From Polyodon spathula (Eukaryota; Chordata; Actinopteri; Acipenseriformes; Polyodontidae): DNA of 64,000 bases. Location: contig NC_054538.1 of assembly GCF_017654505.1 (NCBI RefSeq), forward strand, positions 64,212,678 to 64,276,677, in the 5' to 3' direction. How positions within the stretch are numbered: position 1 is the stretch's first letter; each line of letters opens with the position of its first letter. The notes beneath the pieces were generated by a model that was not told where the DNA came from, made no database searches, and saw only the letters and a program-made list of their open reading frames with translations. A program made the translations under genes and the position numbers. Shown piece by piece: positions 1-13,329 of this stretch.

Positions 1-82
1 TGTAACAAGATCTATTAGAACAGGAACATCCTGCCGCAGTATTGCTTCTAACAATTTACATCATCTTGATCAGTCAAAGCAT

Positions 83-1075
83 TTGATCGCTGTAAGGAGC
101 GAACCCTGTCAACTAACTATGTCGGATCCCCAACACCGTCCAATTTTGGCAAATGTTGCTGCAAAATGTTTAGTTCTGATAGTCAAGTCATCGGCTGATC
201 AGCGTAATTGTATGTGGTTGGACCCGGACCATCTGCAGTACTCATTGTCCTTACTCTTCTGTAACAGTGGAAGCAACTTGTTTTTGTACTACTGTTGTCA
301 GTTTATTCCACTTTGGGGAACCTGAAAACAGTTGCTGACCATGTCTATGTTTTACTCTTTCAGCTGTATTACCAAGAGAACTTTTAAGTCCTCCTGTATG
401 CTGATCAGTATCTACCAGCTGTTCATCTTCCTCCTCTTCCTCATCCGCTGCAGCCATAACTGGCTGTTGCTGTACCACTTGCCTGTTCCTGTACCCCCAC
501 GTAGTTCCTCTGTGTCACTGTCTGTGTCTGTCATTTCCTCTGACTCGCTCTGCTCAGAATGCTGTGATAACCCCAACGCTGCAACTCTCCTCTGCATTGC
601 CTCATTCTTTTGTTTTTTCTTTTTCAGTTTTTTCTTTTGTTTGCCTCAGTTCTTGCACAACAGTTCTATTTTTGTTTTCCCCTGAAACATTCCATAGTTC
701 CAGACGTGCTATCTGAATGTCATTCAGTCGTTTCTGAGTTTTACCCAATTCTAACGAGGCAGAATTTAATCTATCCCGCAACTCTGTATTTCTCGTCTAT
801 TCATTATTGATTCACTTTGCAAATTTTTTATTTGACATTGCAATTCAGGTATTTGATCTACTTTGCCCTTTTAAATATTTAATAGTTTGAATCATTGCTA
901 TCACACAATTTTCTTGTTTTGTTTTCTTCCTTTTTTCCCTTTGATTGCACACATCACATGCGTTAAAAGTACATTCATAAACATCTGCATCCTCTGAGAG
1001 AATGTACAGGCTCTCTGCACAATGCTTTGTCACACTTTCTGCTGCCCAGGGCCTCCAGCTTTTGGCTTCCTCCAT
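83..1075 (-). pseudogene. Decayed gag-like reading frame (coiled coil, then acidic region)
   Basis: On the - strand an open frame starts with MEEAKSWRPWAAESVTKHC at 1075. After a frameshift near 850 it continues as a heptad-like, charged helix (TELRDRLNSASLELGKTQKR, later VVQELRQTKEKTEKEKTKE at about 640-790). After further shifts comes a glutamate run (AAADEEEEEDEQ, about 410-460) and a polar tail. Amino-terminal coiled coil followed by an acidic, low-complexity stretch, with no second exon-like border, fits a retroelement gag better than a host gene. About 1 kb upstream on the same strand (1550-2200) is AT-rich sequence with polyadenylation-like AATAAA signals that could be an LTR, but no LTR pair or primer-binding site was proved. 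No zinc knuckle or pol is visible. The function and family are uncertain. Confidence 0.3.
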
Positions 1076-3748
1076 TTTTCAATTACACTCTGTAATTAGG
1101 ATTATTTTATCACTCTTTTACAACGACCAAAGCACTGTTAAAAATAGAAATCGTACTTATTTTTGGCAAAGGTCTGTGAACTTTCTCAGCGGCTGTTTAG
1201 AAATCGTATCCCAAAGAATTCCCAAAATATCTCTGTCACATTAAAATGCTACACAATTTTTTTAACAGCTGTTATACTATATTATATCAACAATAATCGC
1301 ATACTTACAGACGTATGTGGTTCGTTCCGCGTAGTCTGTTCCAGATTTATCTTTTCGTCGGATGTTTCTTGCTGCAAAAGTTTATTCAGCTGTCATCCCG
1401 TCCAGTTTCGAGCCACTGAATTTCGTTCACTCCAGTTTGCTTTAAACAAATTCCCCAATCTTTTTTTTTTTTTTCTTAAATAAATATGGTAAGAAAAGCA
1501 GTCCTTGTTTAGTTGGCTCGCAGTGTTTTAAAAATAAAAGATTAGTTAGAAGTTAATGTTCTTTTTTTCCTTCATGCATCCGTTAGTATACATAATTATT
1601 GTGATTCCGAACTCCGTTGTGGATTTCAACAAAGATATTTTATTCAATACAGTTAAACAGATGGGTATTCCATTTTCCCTAAGCACAGGTCATAACAGAA
1701 TCAAAGATCGAATACACATGTGCACTTTGTTATACCATTTATTAACCAATCAGAAAAAGACATTCCCCTTTAATGACCTTTAACCAACCAGAAAAGACAA
1801 TGACATACTGATGCAAGTTTTACAAGCCTCCTATGAACCAGTAATATTATTGATCACGTGAGTCCACTTTCGTTTTATTACATTAAGTGATTGTAACATC
1901 AAAGCATGTTTGATGTTCCTCTCAGAAACAATAAAGTTTAAAGGAAGGAAGGAAAGAGATTGTTTAAACTTTTGAAGGTTTTAGTCCCCCAAAATGATCT
2001 GTGACAAACCACAGGGTCCCCTTTTAAATTGCTATTTGGTGCACTTCAAAGCTTCCTCCTTACTATCTGTCTTTCTGCTCCAGTAATTAATATTAAACCC
2101 AAATTGTCTTTTTACTAACTAACTAAATGAAACCCAACAATCTAAAACTAAACTAAATTCTGTTTTCGTAAAGTTCATGTTTCTCCAACAGACCACCCCT
2201 AAGTAACGTGAATGGGACAACCAAGAAGAAGCTGGGAGGTGGGAAAGTAATTAAAATACAAAAAAAAAAAAAATGTAGCCTAAAATCGTTTTGAAAATCA
2301 AACTATAAAATTACCTTGACAAACTGTTTTCTTGGTACTCTGTACAGATGTTTTACCAGTACGCAGAAATAGCCCTTTCACCCTTTGCAGGAACACATTT
2401 TCAGAAACTCGCTCATATCACTAACACGCCTGTATGTAGACATTATTCTTGAAAATGTTTCTTTGGTATGGCTTATCCCAAAAGGTTGAGATGCAATGTT
2501 GGGTGTATTTACAAAGATACATATTCAATATAGAACACAGTAAAACATTGCAGTCCAAAACACGGGAAGCACCTTCTTCAGAAACAGGAACCATTTATTA
2601 AATACCAGCATCCGAGTTAGTTCTGCCTGCTACGGACGTGTTTTGGAGAGTGATTTAATTCAACTCTGCAGGCAGTGTTCTGCAGCGCTCAGTGCTGTGC
2701 TGTGGAAATCACAGGGGTTTCAGTTTGTTGACTTTCAGATTTGCAATGTTTTTTAATTTGTACTGTATGAATACTAGTTCACTTTGACCTGGTTAATCCA
2801 ATGTTTTTCATTTGTCAAAATTGAAATATGACATATTTCAGATATTAATGTTGCAAATACATCATTGCGAATCATATTTGTTTAAGATAAATAAGGATGC
2901 ATTTTAAAAAAAACATTTTAAAAAGCTGTTTAGTGTCTAAACGCATGTACCATGATAATATTAATATTGCACAAAAAACTCAATTTATGTAGGAGTTTTA
3001 AAGCTAAAACTCTGACTGGTTTCACTTAACTGTTAATTAGTTGCCACATCTATTTTGTTATTTTCTGAATTACATCAAGATTACAATTATAGCAGATTTG
3101 TTATTTAATAAGAGACTCATCTCTCTATTTTTTCCCTCGACTACACAAATTGCTTTATTTGCAGCAGACTTTTTACAGCAATATGTTTTCACAGTGTAGA
3201 AAACAATTTATTGGCAGTCATTAAGTGAGTATAAATAAATAAGAAAGTAAGTCGCAGTTAGTTAAATTAATTTTTTTGTTATTAAATCACATCACTAAAA
3301 TCTGAGGAAATAAACCAGAACAAACATGTTTCATATTTTATGGAAATCAAAGAAGACAAAAAAAACCCACATACAATAAAGCAAAGAGAATTCACTTTTT
3401 TTTTTTTTTTTTTTTTTTGAGGAATTAATGTTACTACACCGTGTACAAAAACTTGCGTATTTCCATATATTATTACAATTGCATCTTTCAGGACCTGCAA
3501 CATAGGGTGTAAGCAAGGTCCTAATTGTTTTTCTCTGACCTTTCACATTGGAGTAACAGAACAACACTTTGCTTTGAGCTTGCTAATATGCACACTCACA
3601 GGAAATAGTACTTGTTTAAAGTATTTTTATCAACGTGATGGTCCGTTTTTTTGCCTGGGTCCTAGCTGTTGGTTGATAACATACACATTGGACAACACCC
3701 ACAGATACACACGCAAACACAGACACATGTGAGGATTAGCACCTAGTT

Positions 3749-3965
3749 ATTTGCAGGAGTTACTGACCATGTATCTTCCAAACCGCACTCTGAGATCACA
3801 GGATGCGGGGCTGCTGGTTATTTCTAGGGTCAGCAAAAGCAACACGGGAGGTAGGTCTTTTTTTTTTGTAGCGCTCCAAAATTATGGAATGCTCTGCCTT
3901 TGTTTGTCAGGGAAGCTGGGACCATTTACATTTTAAGTCAAGACTAAAAACACACCTGGAAGGGA
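3749..3965 (+). mobile_element. L2-type LINE fragment, ORF2 C-terminal end
   Basis: The conceptual peptide LTMYLPNRTLRSQDAGLLVI, then after a frameshift APKLWNALPLFVREAG, matches the end of L2-clade LINE proteins (Y-P-x-R-x-LRS, then AP-x-LWN-x-LP). The following DNA (aagactaaaaacacacct) corresponds to the usual KTHL segment. Truncated at both ends and frameshifted by a T run at 3858-3867. Dead copy. Confidence 0.65.
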
Positions 3966-4580
3966 CTATTTAATGTCAACCTGCATGAAAATGTGTTATG
4001 CAGGAGATTAGGTTCAGAAGTGCTGTTCATAAGCATTATTTTAAGAAACAGTAGCAGTGAACAGTAGCTGTTAGCTTAACAGTTTGGGGCTTCTGTTGGT
4101 GCACAGGACTGACGGACGACAATTGCATTGTGTATTGCACATTATTACAGTGGAATTTAACAAACTAGACTTGTTTTAGTGTTAGAATACACCCTTATAC
4201 TGAATTGGTGTCACTGTGTTTTACTGTAGCTGGCACTACATTTCCACAGAGAGACCTGGTCCCTCTGCATTGATGAAGTGGGTGTTTTAATTTAGTAACT
4301 CTAACCTCTTGTTGGAGTTGCCTGAGCTCTTTTTTCTCCCTTGCATTTTCCATTTTGATTAATCATTTGCTGTGAGATGCACACAATGGTCTCTCTTTTT
4401 GATGGCTACCCAAAGATCCTTATCTGATCCTGGGAGGCCTTCAGTCCTGGCACTGCTTTGTTAGCTGGAAACATGCATCCTTTCTTGCGGCATTATAAAA
4501 CGGTGAAAAAAAAGAGACTAAAGGAAAAAATATAGTAGTAACACTGTGCAGAAGTACTTCCTGGATCTTATCATTGGCCT

Positions 4581-5080
4581 CTTTCACACTGGCATGCTTT
4601 ACCCGGGTCAGCGTCATGATTCTGAATAAGCATTTCTGAAGAAGCAGGGTTGACCTGGGCGACAAAAGCAAGTACACAATGAGCACACGCTATGCCCTGG
4701 AAGCAGAAAAGTTGACGTGACCACCCTTTCATCTGTTCAGTTTCTCTTTGTTGAAATCCTGGCTCGAATGTTGATTAGATAAAATGTTTCTCCATCCCTG
4801 CTGCAGTCTGGCTCATGGTGCGTCTCAGTAAACAGAAATATGACTTAACAGAAATGTTCCTTGCGGAAGTAAAACCTCCACACAGGCGTGATATTTGTTA
4901 CTTCGTCCGTTTACGAACGGCCGCCATGCATTTTGTCTTGCTCGACCCGGGTCAAAGCGCGTTGACCCACGTACTGAGGTGGGTCGCTGGGACCCAGGTA
5001 AGTGGTTTCACACTACGTGGGATTGCGACATCAGTAGCCAAGACCCGGGTTGGGACCCAGGTAGGAGCGTCAGTGTGCAA
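4581..5080. mobile_element. Probable non-autonomous DNA transposon with ACCCGGGTC motifs
   Basis: It starts with ctttcacactggc and ends near gcgtcagtgtgcaaggt, imperfect inverted termini (TTTCACACT type). Near both ends are copies of acccgggtc or close variants (4603, 4945, 5043) plus gacccaggt. The interior is GC-richer than the flanks and non-coding. It resembles another element at 47003-47754 in ends and motifs, which suggests one superfamily, perhaps hAT or Harbinger; the target duplication was not resolved. Confidence 0.45.
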
Positions 5081-6466
5081 GGTTGCAATAGATCCATGTC
5101 AGTAAAGCATTGTGCTCCACTTTCCTTTTTATTACAGCTCCATACCAGGAGTGTCTAATAAACTAATCGAATCTGATATGCGGCTGAAAGAAAAGCTCAA
5201 GCGGAGCACAATGCTTCACTGACATGGCACGAATGGGGGGAAAAAAGACTCCTATTGCATAGCAGTTTCACCTGGACATGTGACTGTTATTTTCCTGAAC
5301 TGAAACCAACATTTGCATAAAATTCCATACAGAACTGAAACCGTATTTTTTTTATTTTTTGTCCAATGAAAAAACTTTTGCAGTCTCGGCACTAAGCCAG
5401 CAGCCTTACCAGGAGCTGATTTCACTCTTTGCAACATGTAGATGGTTCATACTACAGGGCTCTAAATTGGCAACAAAAAGGGTAAGGCCAAAAATGGCCT
5501 TCAGTTCAATACATGTGCAGAGAGCACCAAGGACACTGAACTTCAGTCAAGACCAAAGTGTAGGATGTTGTGAATTTTGCTCACGATTCATATATAAAGC
5601 TAATTATTGGCCGCAGAAAGAAAAACAGTTTAACTTAATAATAGCTATTTACGTGCTCAGATTTATTTATATATTTATTTATTTATTTATGTTAGCCAGT
5701 AACCTACACAGGGCCAAAAAAAATGTTGTGTGCCAATTTGGAAGCAAGTTGGTCACTACTGTATTCAACTGCTTCAACTACAACTTGTTAAGACACTAAA
5801 CTGATACTAAGGGTGTGATCACACTGGGTAAGTTGTAGAGAGTTTGGTCTGCACTCGGTACGGTTCAGTACGTATGGTGTGAACAACAAAGTCCGCTTGG
5901 GAAACGAACCGTACCGAGTCCACCTGAAAAGGTGGTCTTGGTCTATTTGGCAAGTCTGATTTGCTTGCTAAACGTCAATGTGAACAACTGCTGGACGTGG
6001 TCCTTTTGCACATAGGAAGCTAACGAACTATCAAAGTAACCTGACTCGAAGTAAACATTTTGCACATAATTTAGTTGATATTCTGAGGAAACGTAGAGCA
6101 AAAAACTAAAAATGTCTTTGAGAACACATTAGGGTTACAAAACATCCTGTGAAAACTGGGATTTCACAGTTTCGGCTTCAATTTGTTGTCCCGTTCCGAA
6201 ACAGTAAAATTGTTAATCCTCTCGGTTTTGTGTGTGTGTTTGATGCTTTATTTATATATAAATATTTATTTATATATACTTTATTGAATGTACTGTGTGC
6301 TGCAGCAGTTAAATCACTATTCTCCCGGGGTAGAGTTATTTTCTTTGTGTTTTACCTAAACTGATAGGAGTTTAACAAATGTATAAAATAAAATCATTAA
6401 CAGTCATGTATTTACTTATAACCCTCATCAGGAGTAGTTTTTGTTTTAACATCATTGTATATGTGT

Positions 6467-6656
6467 AGGGCTTCAGATTTTCAGTGTTTTTACCCTGACT
6501 TTTCTCCTCTCCTGTTAAGCTATTCATGTATCTCAAATCACAAATGAAATCAATTTTATTCTCTGATTGAGATACACAAATGGCTTAGCTTAATTCAATG
6601 TAATTCTTATAGGAGAGTAGAAAAGTCAGGATGAAACACAGAAAATCAGAAGCCCT
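6467..6656. mobile_element. Hairpin-type MITE
   Basis: A 190-bp near-palindrome. The left end agggcttcagattttc is matched by gaaaatcagaagccct at the right. Further inside, ctgacttttct pairs with agaaaagtcag, and gtatctcaaatca with tgattgagatac, so the arms cover almost the whole length. No coding content. The outer bases TGTAGGG and CCCTAAT do not give a clear target duplication. Confidence 0.6.
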
Positions 6657-7747
6657 AATTATGTCTTTTAGAGTCACACTTCAAAAAAAAAAAAAAAAAA
6701 AAATTAGCAGTACAGAAATATTTATTGAGGTACAAGAAGAAATCATGAAACTCCAGACAAATAATCAGCAATTGGAATTACAGGACTATTTAAAATCAAT
6801 AAAGTAAAAAGAAAAAGCTAGACATTTTAATTTTCTTTCGGCTTATAAAATAAATTAATAAACTGTAATGAATATGTGTTAATAAAGTTCTATAATTCTC
6901 TCTGAACATTGCATAAAAGTTAACGTATAACACAAATTGATAAAAATGTGTTCATCATTTTGTGTTTTAAAAGTAAATATACAACAAAAGATGTGCTTTT
7001 TACATACTGCATCTGAACTCTGCAACTCCTCTGCCTGTAACTTTTTTTATTTGACAACACATGCCGTTGGGTTAGGCATGATTAGTCGACCTGAAAACAT
7101 CCATCAAACTAGTCTCAAGCTGTCGATTTCTGGTGTTTGTTCGAGGAGCACAGCATCTGGCATCAAAATAGAAAAGGAAGGCGTGTAAAGATGGAGTGGT
7201 CAAAATAAAGTTGTGTTGAATACCTGCAAAATAAAAACATTTTTGTTTAAGAAGCAGGTACATTATTATTATTATATTATTATTATTATTATTATTATTG
7301 CCACCTTTTACATGATTGTACTCACAATGAGAGTCCCTCGCCCTACCTGCCTTTGAAAGTTTTGAACTAGTTACCTAGCAACCAACTTGCCATGTCAGTG
7401 CGATGCACTTCTGTAGTCTCTGTGATTTTTGTTGTGAAGGGTTCAAAAAGTTGCTTTGTAAATATCAAACAATTGACAGTTTTCTGAAGAAGTATTGGAA
7501 ACAGGAGTAATGAAGGGGAATCGAGTGGCACTGAAGCAAAAGAAGTGCCGACAACAATGCTTGTGTAAATGGCTTGTTTTGCATGGTTTGCTGGCAGATA
7601 TTTAAAAAATACATATACATAAATACACTTCACTTCAAAGACGAGATATATTTGTCTTTTCTCTCAGTGACAAAACAGAAAGCGGGATCAAGAAGCTGTC
7701 TTTATGGTACAATCACGTAACCCGTGGCAGCCTAGAAGCATGTGCAA

Positions 7748-7774
7748 TTATTTATTTATTTATTTATTTATTTA
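7748..7774. repeat. (TTTA)n microsatellite
   Basis: About seven tandem ttta units followed by sequence typical of intron DNA. Confidence 0.85.
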
Positions 7775-8121
7775 CTGTTAAAATATTGCGTAGTCATTTT
7801 TATTGCTAGAACTAGAAGGTCACAGTGCAGCGAAGTTTGAGAACCGCTGCTGTATGGTAACAGATGACATTTATGTTCATTATTGAGTACAGTGGTTTAA
7901 ATTATTATTATTATTTTTTTTTTTAAACTAAGATGTTTTAGTTCAGTACTTATGGGCAGAGTTTATTAAAGTTGTAGTTTATCTGCGGTCATTTCAAGCA
8001 ATAAAAAAAAAACAACACTTGTCTATTACCTACTTTTAAAATGGATTCATAGCATTGATTCATAAGAATCTTGAAAATGTAATTATTGATTAGTACGCTA
8101 AGTTTGTGGGATGGTAACATG

Positions 8122-8161
8122 TATTATTATTATTATTATTATTATTATTTTTTTTTTTTTT
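8122..8161. repeat. (ATT)n followed by a T run
   Basis: About nine att units, then thirteen or more T. A similar att repeat is at 7261-7300. Confidence 0.85.
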
Positions 8162-10365
8162 GTGAAACCAGTGTCCCCTGTAGTGGATCGAGATTACCTA
8201 TGAAGGAGATACTAGAAACTTAGAAAGGTGTACCGGTATACACATAGTCAGTGTGGTACAATTGTGATGCAATTTGTGCTCTAAGCTGCCTCTTTTTCTG
8301 TTTGGTAAACAAATGTCATTGCATGACAAAGACTAAATATATGTGGAAAGGGTATTTATTTAAACGGTATGTATTTTGACGGTGTACCTACGGTTAACCG
8401 ATTTGAAATCAAATAGTTTAAACAGATTTTTTATTAAACGATGTTTACATCCCTACTATTCATGATGTGCTTTGGAACTACCAAGGGGGTGACTGAGCAC
8501 CATACCAGAAATGTCCGTCAAATATGCTTAGTCTATTTGAATAGCAGCTTCTTGCCTCTCGAAGGAGTAATTTTATTATTGTTTTAAAATCAACATTTTC
8601 ACCTCAATAGCTTTTTTAACATCACCAAACCCCCACCCACCCCTACTGCTTCTGTTTCTGTTAGCTAGCATTAACATCAGTATAATCACAGCATGTTGAT
8701 TGGCTGAGCTTTCATTCTAATCAGATTTCATTTTGGCACGCGTCACAAATCCCATTTTGCGTTGTCAGTGCCCATTGATTGATCGAGAGAAGACTTCAGT
8801 AGTGCGATGTGAAAACAGTGGTATGGAGTAATATTGTTTTCTTTAGTATGGAGAAACTAAATGAATATTCAAGCGAAAATTGCTGCACATGAATTCAAAG
8901 ACAAAAATTCACGCCTGAGTCCGCTGTAAATTCCATAGTTGATAGATATTAGAAGTACTTATCACAATGTGTTTTGCCTTGCTCCGATTTACCACCTTGC
9001 CAGATTTACAGTTTCAATGTGTTAAATTGTGTGTGGGATTAACATTAACAACCAGCAACAACAAAGTGCTGCTTCACATTTGGCAAGTGAGTCAGAATTT
9101 ACAGATGCAGCTGCAGCACTCTAAAATGCTTCAAGCTTTCCAAACACTGGCCCAAGTTGGAAGGTAAATGTTACAGATAACATCTGTAGTGATCGATGTT
9201 TTTTTTTGTTGTGATCCTATATTCTCTTATGATGTGAGTAATAAGCCAAAACCCAAACTTGTGTGTACAGCTAGAAAAGCATAAATAAGCCTCAGTAATG
9301 CAATTACTTTGACAGTGTGTCCATGGCAGAGATTTAAAGACTGTTTCTGCCTGAAATTCACACAATAACAACTACTGTGTGACGTCCTTTTCTTTTTGTA
9401 GTTAATGCAGTGGGGCAAAGTAAGGCCTTCAGTTTCTTTCAGTTTTAGACATATTATGATATAACAGCATTATACATCGTTATGCTTTTGTTAGCAGGGA
9501 ATTGTGCAGCATGTGATTTGGAACCGGAAAGTGAAAGTAGTTTGTATATCAATACATTAGTAATGTACTTTAGCATGTCTACAGTATATATCTAGCAGAA
9601 CACCTGATTTTTGTCTCCTGTTTATTATTAGACAGGCCTAGGAATTAAGCTTGAGTACAGAGTAAAGAGGGGCTTCTGTACATTAGTGAGAAACACTTTG
9701 TCTTTATTATAGAAATAAATGAAAAAATGTACAAGTGTCTATTTTCTTTATTTGTCATGTGATATATGATGCGTAGTCTTTTTGGGAAGAATTTGCACCA
9801 ATTGTTTGAGAACCACTGAAATAAACTGCATTTATTTTTTGGGTGGAGGTGCGGGGGAAGCATATAAAGTGTGAAGTTTTCTAGCATTGTAATAAGCTTA
9901 GAATCTTGCACTATACAGGTGCTATACAAAATAAATTTGATTGATTTGAAGTTCGTTTCTTGCACCCGGCGGTCTCATTGTACAGTGATGCTCTGAAGTT
10001 TAATGATGACTGATGTGTTGCAGGTGCACAGCTGCATGCCCTAATTGTCTTATGAGAAGTTCTGGTACTAATCGTGTAATTGAAAAATTCTGACATATCA
10101 ATGGTAATCTTGGAGGAAAACCAAAGATTATGTATTTGTTTTGTCTACATAGATATTGTATGGTTCACAGGAAGGTTTGTAAAAATGAAAATTATAATAA
10201 TGTAAGGAGTGTTTGTTTAATTCAACACACCACACCACAGAACTTTTGACACCCCATATCTCAGAAACCATTTGAGATACAGACTTCACGCTTGCAGGTT
10301 ATACAACGACCTTGGGTAAAATTGGCAAGGTTGTTGCCCTTGACCTAAGGGCAATTTTTGCCTTT

Positions 10366-10495
10366 AACTCAACTTTTGTTTTTGAATGTGGTATGTTCTG
10401 AAATGCTTTAGATCACCTTATGAATCGTTAAACTCAACTTTTGTTTTTGAATGTGGTATGTTCTGAAATGCTTTAGATCACCTTATGAATCGTTA
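10366..10495. repeat. Perfect 65-bp tandem duplication
   Basis: Two adjacent copies (10366-10430 and 10431-10495) appear identical base for base, each starting aactcaacttttg and ending gaatcgtta. The unit is non-coding. Complete identity suggests a recent event or an assembly artefact. Confidence 0.95.
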
Positions 10496-11847
10496 AACTG
10501 TTGTATTGGTTGATTATTGTTTAGTTGTCGGATTGGAAATCAGAAAATGAACAATGCTACAATTCTAGCTTCTTCAGGTTTGGTTAATGTTTAATTTATT
10601 TTGTTGGACTGACTATTAACACTTGCACTTGGCTATTGAGGCAATTGAGCAGATAGCAGACTGATAGTGCTTTTCTCCACTGACTGCCTGAAGCAGCCCC
10701 GAGTCTCTTGCATGGACAGACTTAAACAAATTAATAAAGACAAGATGTCGTTTTTGAACACTTTACTCACAATCAACCAACTAATGCAAATGCAGACCTA
10801 AAAACAGATTTGAAAGTGAAACTTACAAGAAACTCATGAGAAAATAGCATAGTTTTCAGGATACAGACACAATTCAACTGCTACTTAAGTAATACCTTTC
10901 TTTTACATACAGACATTAGACAAGTTGTGTGATCTGTGTAGAAAAAAACAAAAGGGGAGGAACACCTGCAGTGGAGTCCTGTGAAGGCTTTCATTCGCTG
11001 CTGCGCCTCTCCCTCTAACAAAGCAGACCAATCCTGTTTAGCTGTGCAAGCATCTCGATCAAAGTCTGTGAGATTTGCGTTCATACCGGTTGTGACTGAA
11101 TCTGGCTTCTACACTATTACAAAACACAAATGAGTCAGTCATGTGAGGAGCCAGCTTAGACTGAAGTGGTAGATGAAAAGTGTTTCCTAACATCTTTACT
11201 AGCTATGTCAGTGCTAAAGACTATATTACCATGTTTCCACTGACACAAGCGGACCATGAGGGCCCCAGTGTTCAGTACATTTACACTGGCCTTTTTGCAG
11301 GGCACTACAAGCACCAGGCGGTGAAACTCTAGTCTAATGAGATATCTGAAGTGGCACAATGAAAGTTCACATTGCCTTTGTATTGTTGAACACAAAGACA
11401 TTTTAAAGCACAGTGGTTTACAATGTGTTTATTGTTAAAAGGCAAAACAAGAGGTAACTGTTGTGTATTATGTCAGTTGTTTCAAGAAGCAGCTAACTGC
11501 GGTTGAAATGGAAATCCCCATAAAGAAATGTACCATAATAATATTATAGTTAATCGTATAGATGCTGCAGCTGTCACTGAATTAAAAAAAAAAAAACTTG
11601 TCTAGTTTATATAGATCGCATTCCAAAGTATTGTAATCTGTTTGGAATAAATATTTTAGTAACACCCCTGTAGTATGTTAAACTTGCTAGGCTTGTTGCG
11701 AATTTTGTTGTCAATTTTTATATATTTTTATTTATTAATTTTTTCTTTCTTCTCTCCTGATGCTACCAAGGCATTATTACCCCTCCCATTCAATTGTTGT
11801 GCACAAGCTAATACTTAACAGCAATGATATTAAAATAATCATGCAGA

Positions 11848-11867
11848 GGGGGGGGGGGGGGGGGGGG
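11848..11867 (+). repeat. Run of 20 G
   Basis: An uninterrupted G20 tract, rare in vertebrate DNA because it is unstable and can fold into G-quadruplexes. The transcribed MARK1 strand has the C-rich complement, so the pre-mRNA carries the G run. Confidence 0.95.
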
Positions 11868-13306
11868 TACAATAATTGATATTTATTTGAACGATTTTAT
11901 TTGCATGCCCAATTAATCAATTGCTAATTTGAAGCTTAACTGACATCCCTAATTATATATATATAGGGTGACTTATCTCATAAACACACGCACGCAGGTA
12001 GACGCTCATTAGCAGCAATATGACAGTGCTCTTTGCTATGTGCTTCAGAAAGTTGGCAGCTTTATCTATAGTAATAATCACTAGTTGGTGTTAATTCAGG
12101 AATTTTGCCATTGTGTTTTAAAAATTGGTTTCACATTAGAAGAATGGCTGTGATTTTACATGTAACTGTCTGTTTTTGAAACTGTTGTAATAAATATACA
12201 ATAAAGTAGTCTCTGTAGGTACTGTACAGTGTCTGTGTGCTCCTGTTGTACAAAGACCTATTGGATTGAAAACCTTGTTCAGATTTAATGATAGTGAAAA
12301 GGTTGCTAAATGTTGTTGAGCAAATCAAGTATCGCGCATAAGCATGGTTACTAGATTTCATGTTTGTCCAGAGCTTTTGTGAAAAAAAAAAAAAAACTCT
12401 TGCTAACATCAGAATAATTCTCTTCCATAAACTTGCCTATTACTGTATATGATGGTGGAAAATATGTTTTAAAATAGCTCTTCCTGTTAGCATGTGAAAG
12501 CGATGGATATTTTCCAATTGGAATGGAAATGCTCTTTTTAATTTAAAAGTAGTGTTTTTCTCCATTCTTTGTACCAAATCCTATTATTTTTGTGCAAATA
12601 CATTACAGTGCGAACATATAAAAATAGAGTAGTTGTACTGTGTGTTCATAATAGTAAAAGCCAGCAGTGCATGTCAGAATATATAGCTAACTCACTATGT
12701 TTCAGTCTTCTAGGTCTTACAGTAATACTCCCCTATTGGATACTATTAGGATCAAATATTCAATATTGCACAACATTTGTGCATGTTGTAGTATTCATTG
12801 AGACATTGTACCTCCTAGATAGAGCTGAACCACATGCTGTGTCTATTCTTACTCCCCTGATGGAAGGTTTTGACATTCGCTTATTTTTTTCAGAAAATGA
12901 AATGCAGGTTGCTTTGATATTGATGGGTCTTGACCATGTGTTGCACAGAACTATGTCCATTAACTCATCCAATCTAACTGCTTCTTGCTGGTTCTTGGCA
13001 ACATCAATTAATAAAAAAAAAATAGTTTGTGCCCTCCCCTTTCGCTTCAGCTAAACAGATCTGCCAAATCTTTCACCTGTCTCCTCACATGGCTGGACCT
13101 GAACGCTCTGCACCTTATTTATCACCCGGGTGAGGATTGGTTTTTCTGGACTGCTAGTTTTTCAATCAGAGAGAGAGAACAGTCCCAGTAAAGAGCTGGC
13201 ATCAGGGGTGACTTAGGCGATTATTCTCTAAAGGCTTTATTATCTGCTGATCAGCAGAATAATAGTTTGTTTAAATGCATGGTAACTGTCCACTGCTCGC
13301 AAGGGG

Positions 13307-13329
13307 TGTGTGTGTGTGTGTGTGTGTGT
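13307..13329. repeat. (GT)n microsatellite
   Basis: About eleven gt units after ggg. Confidence 0.85.

Noticed and set aside
12569..13054. Longest uninterrupted + strand open frame outside repeats (161 codons)
   Set aside because: No start context, family motif or splice-site support; composition follows the AT-rich intron and it shares no pattern with known proteins. Probably chance.
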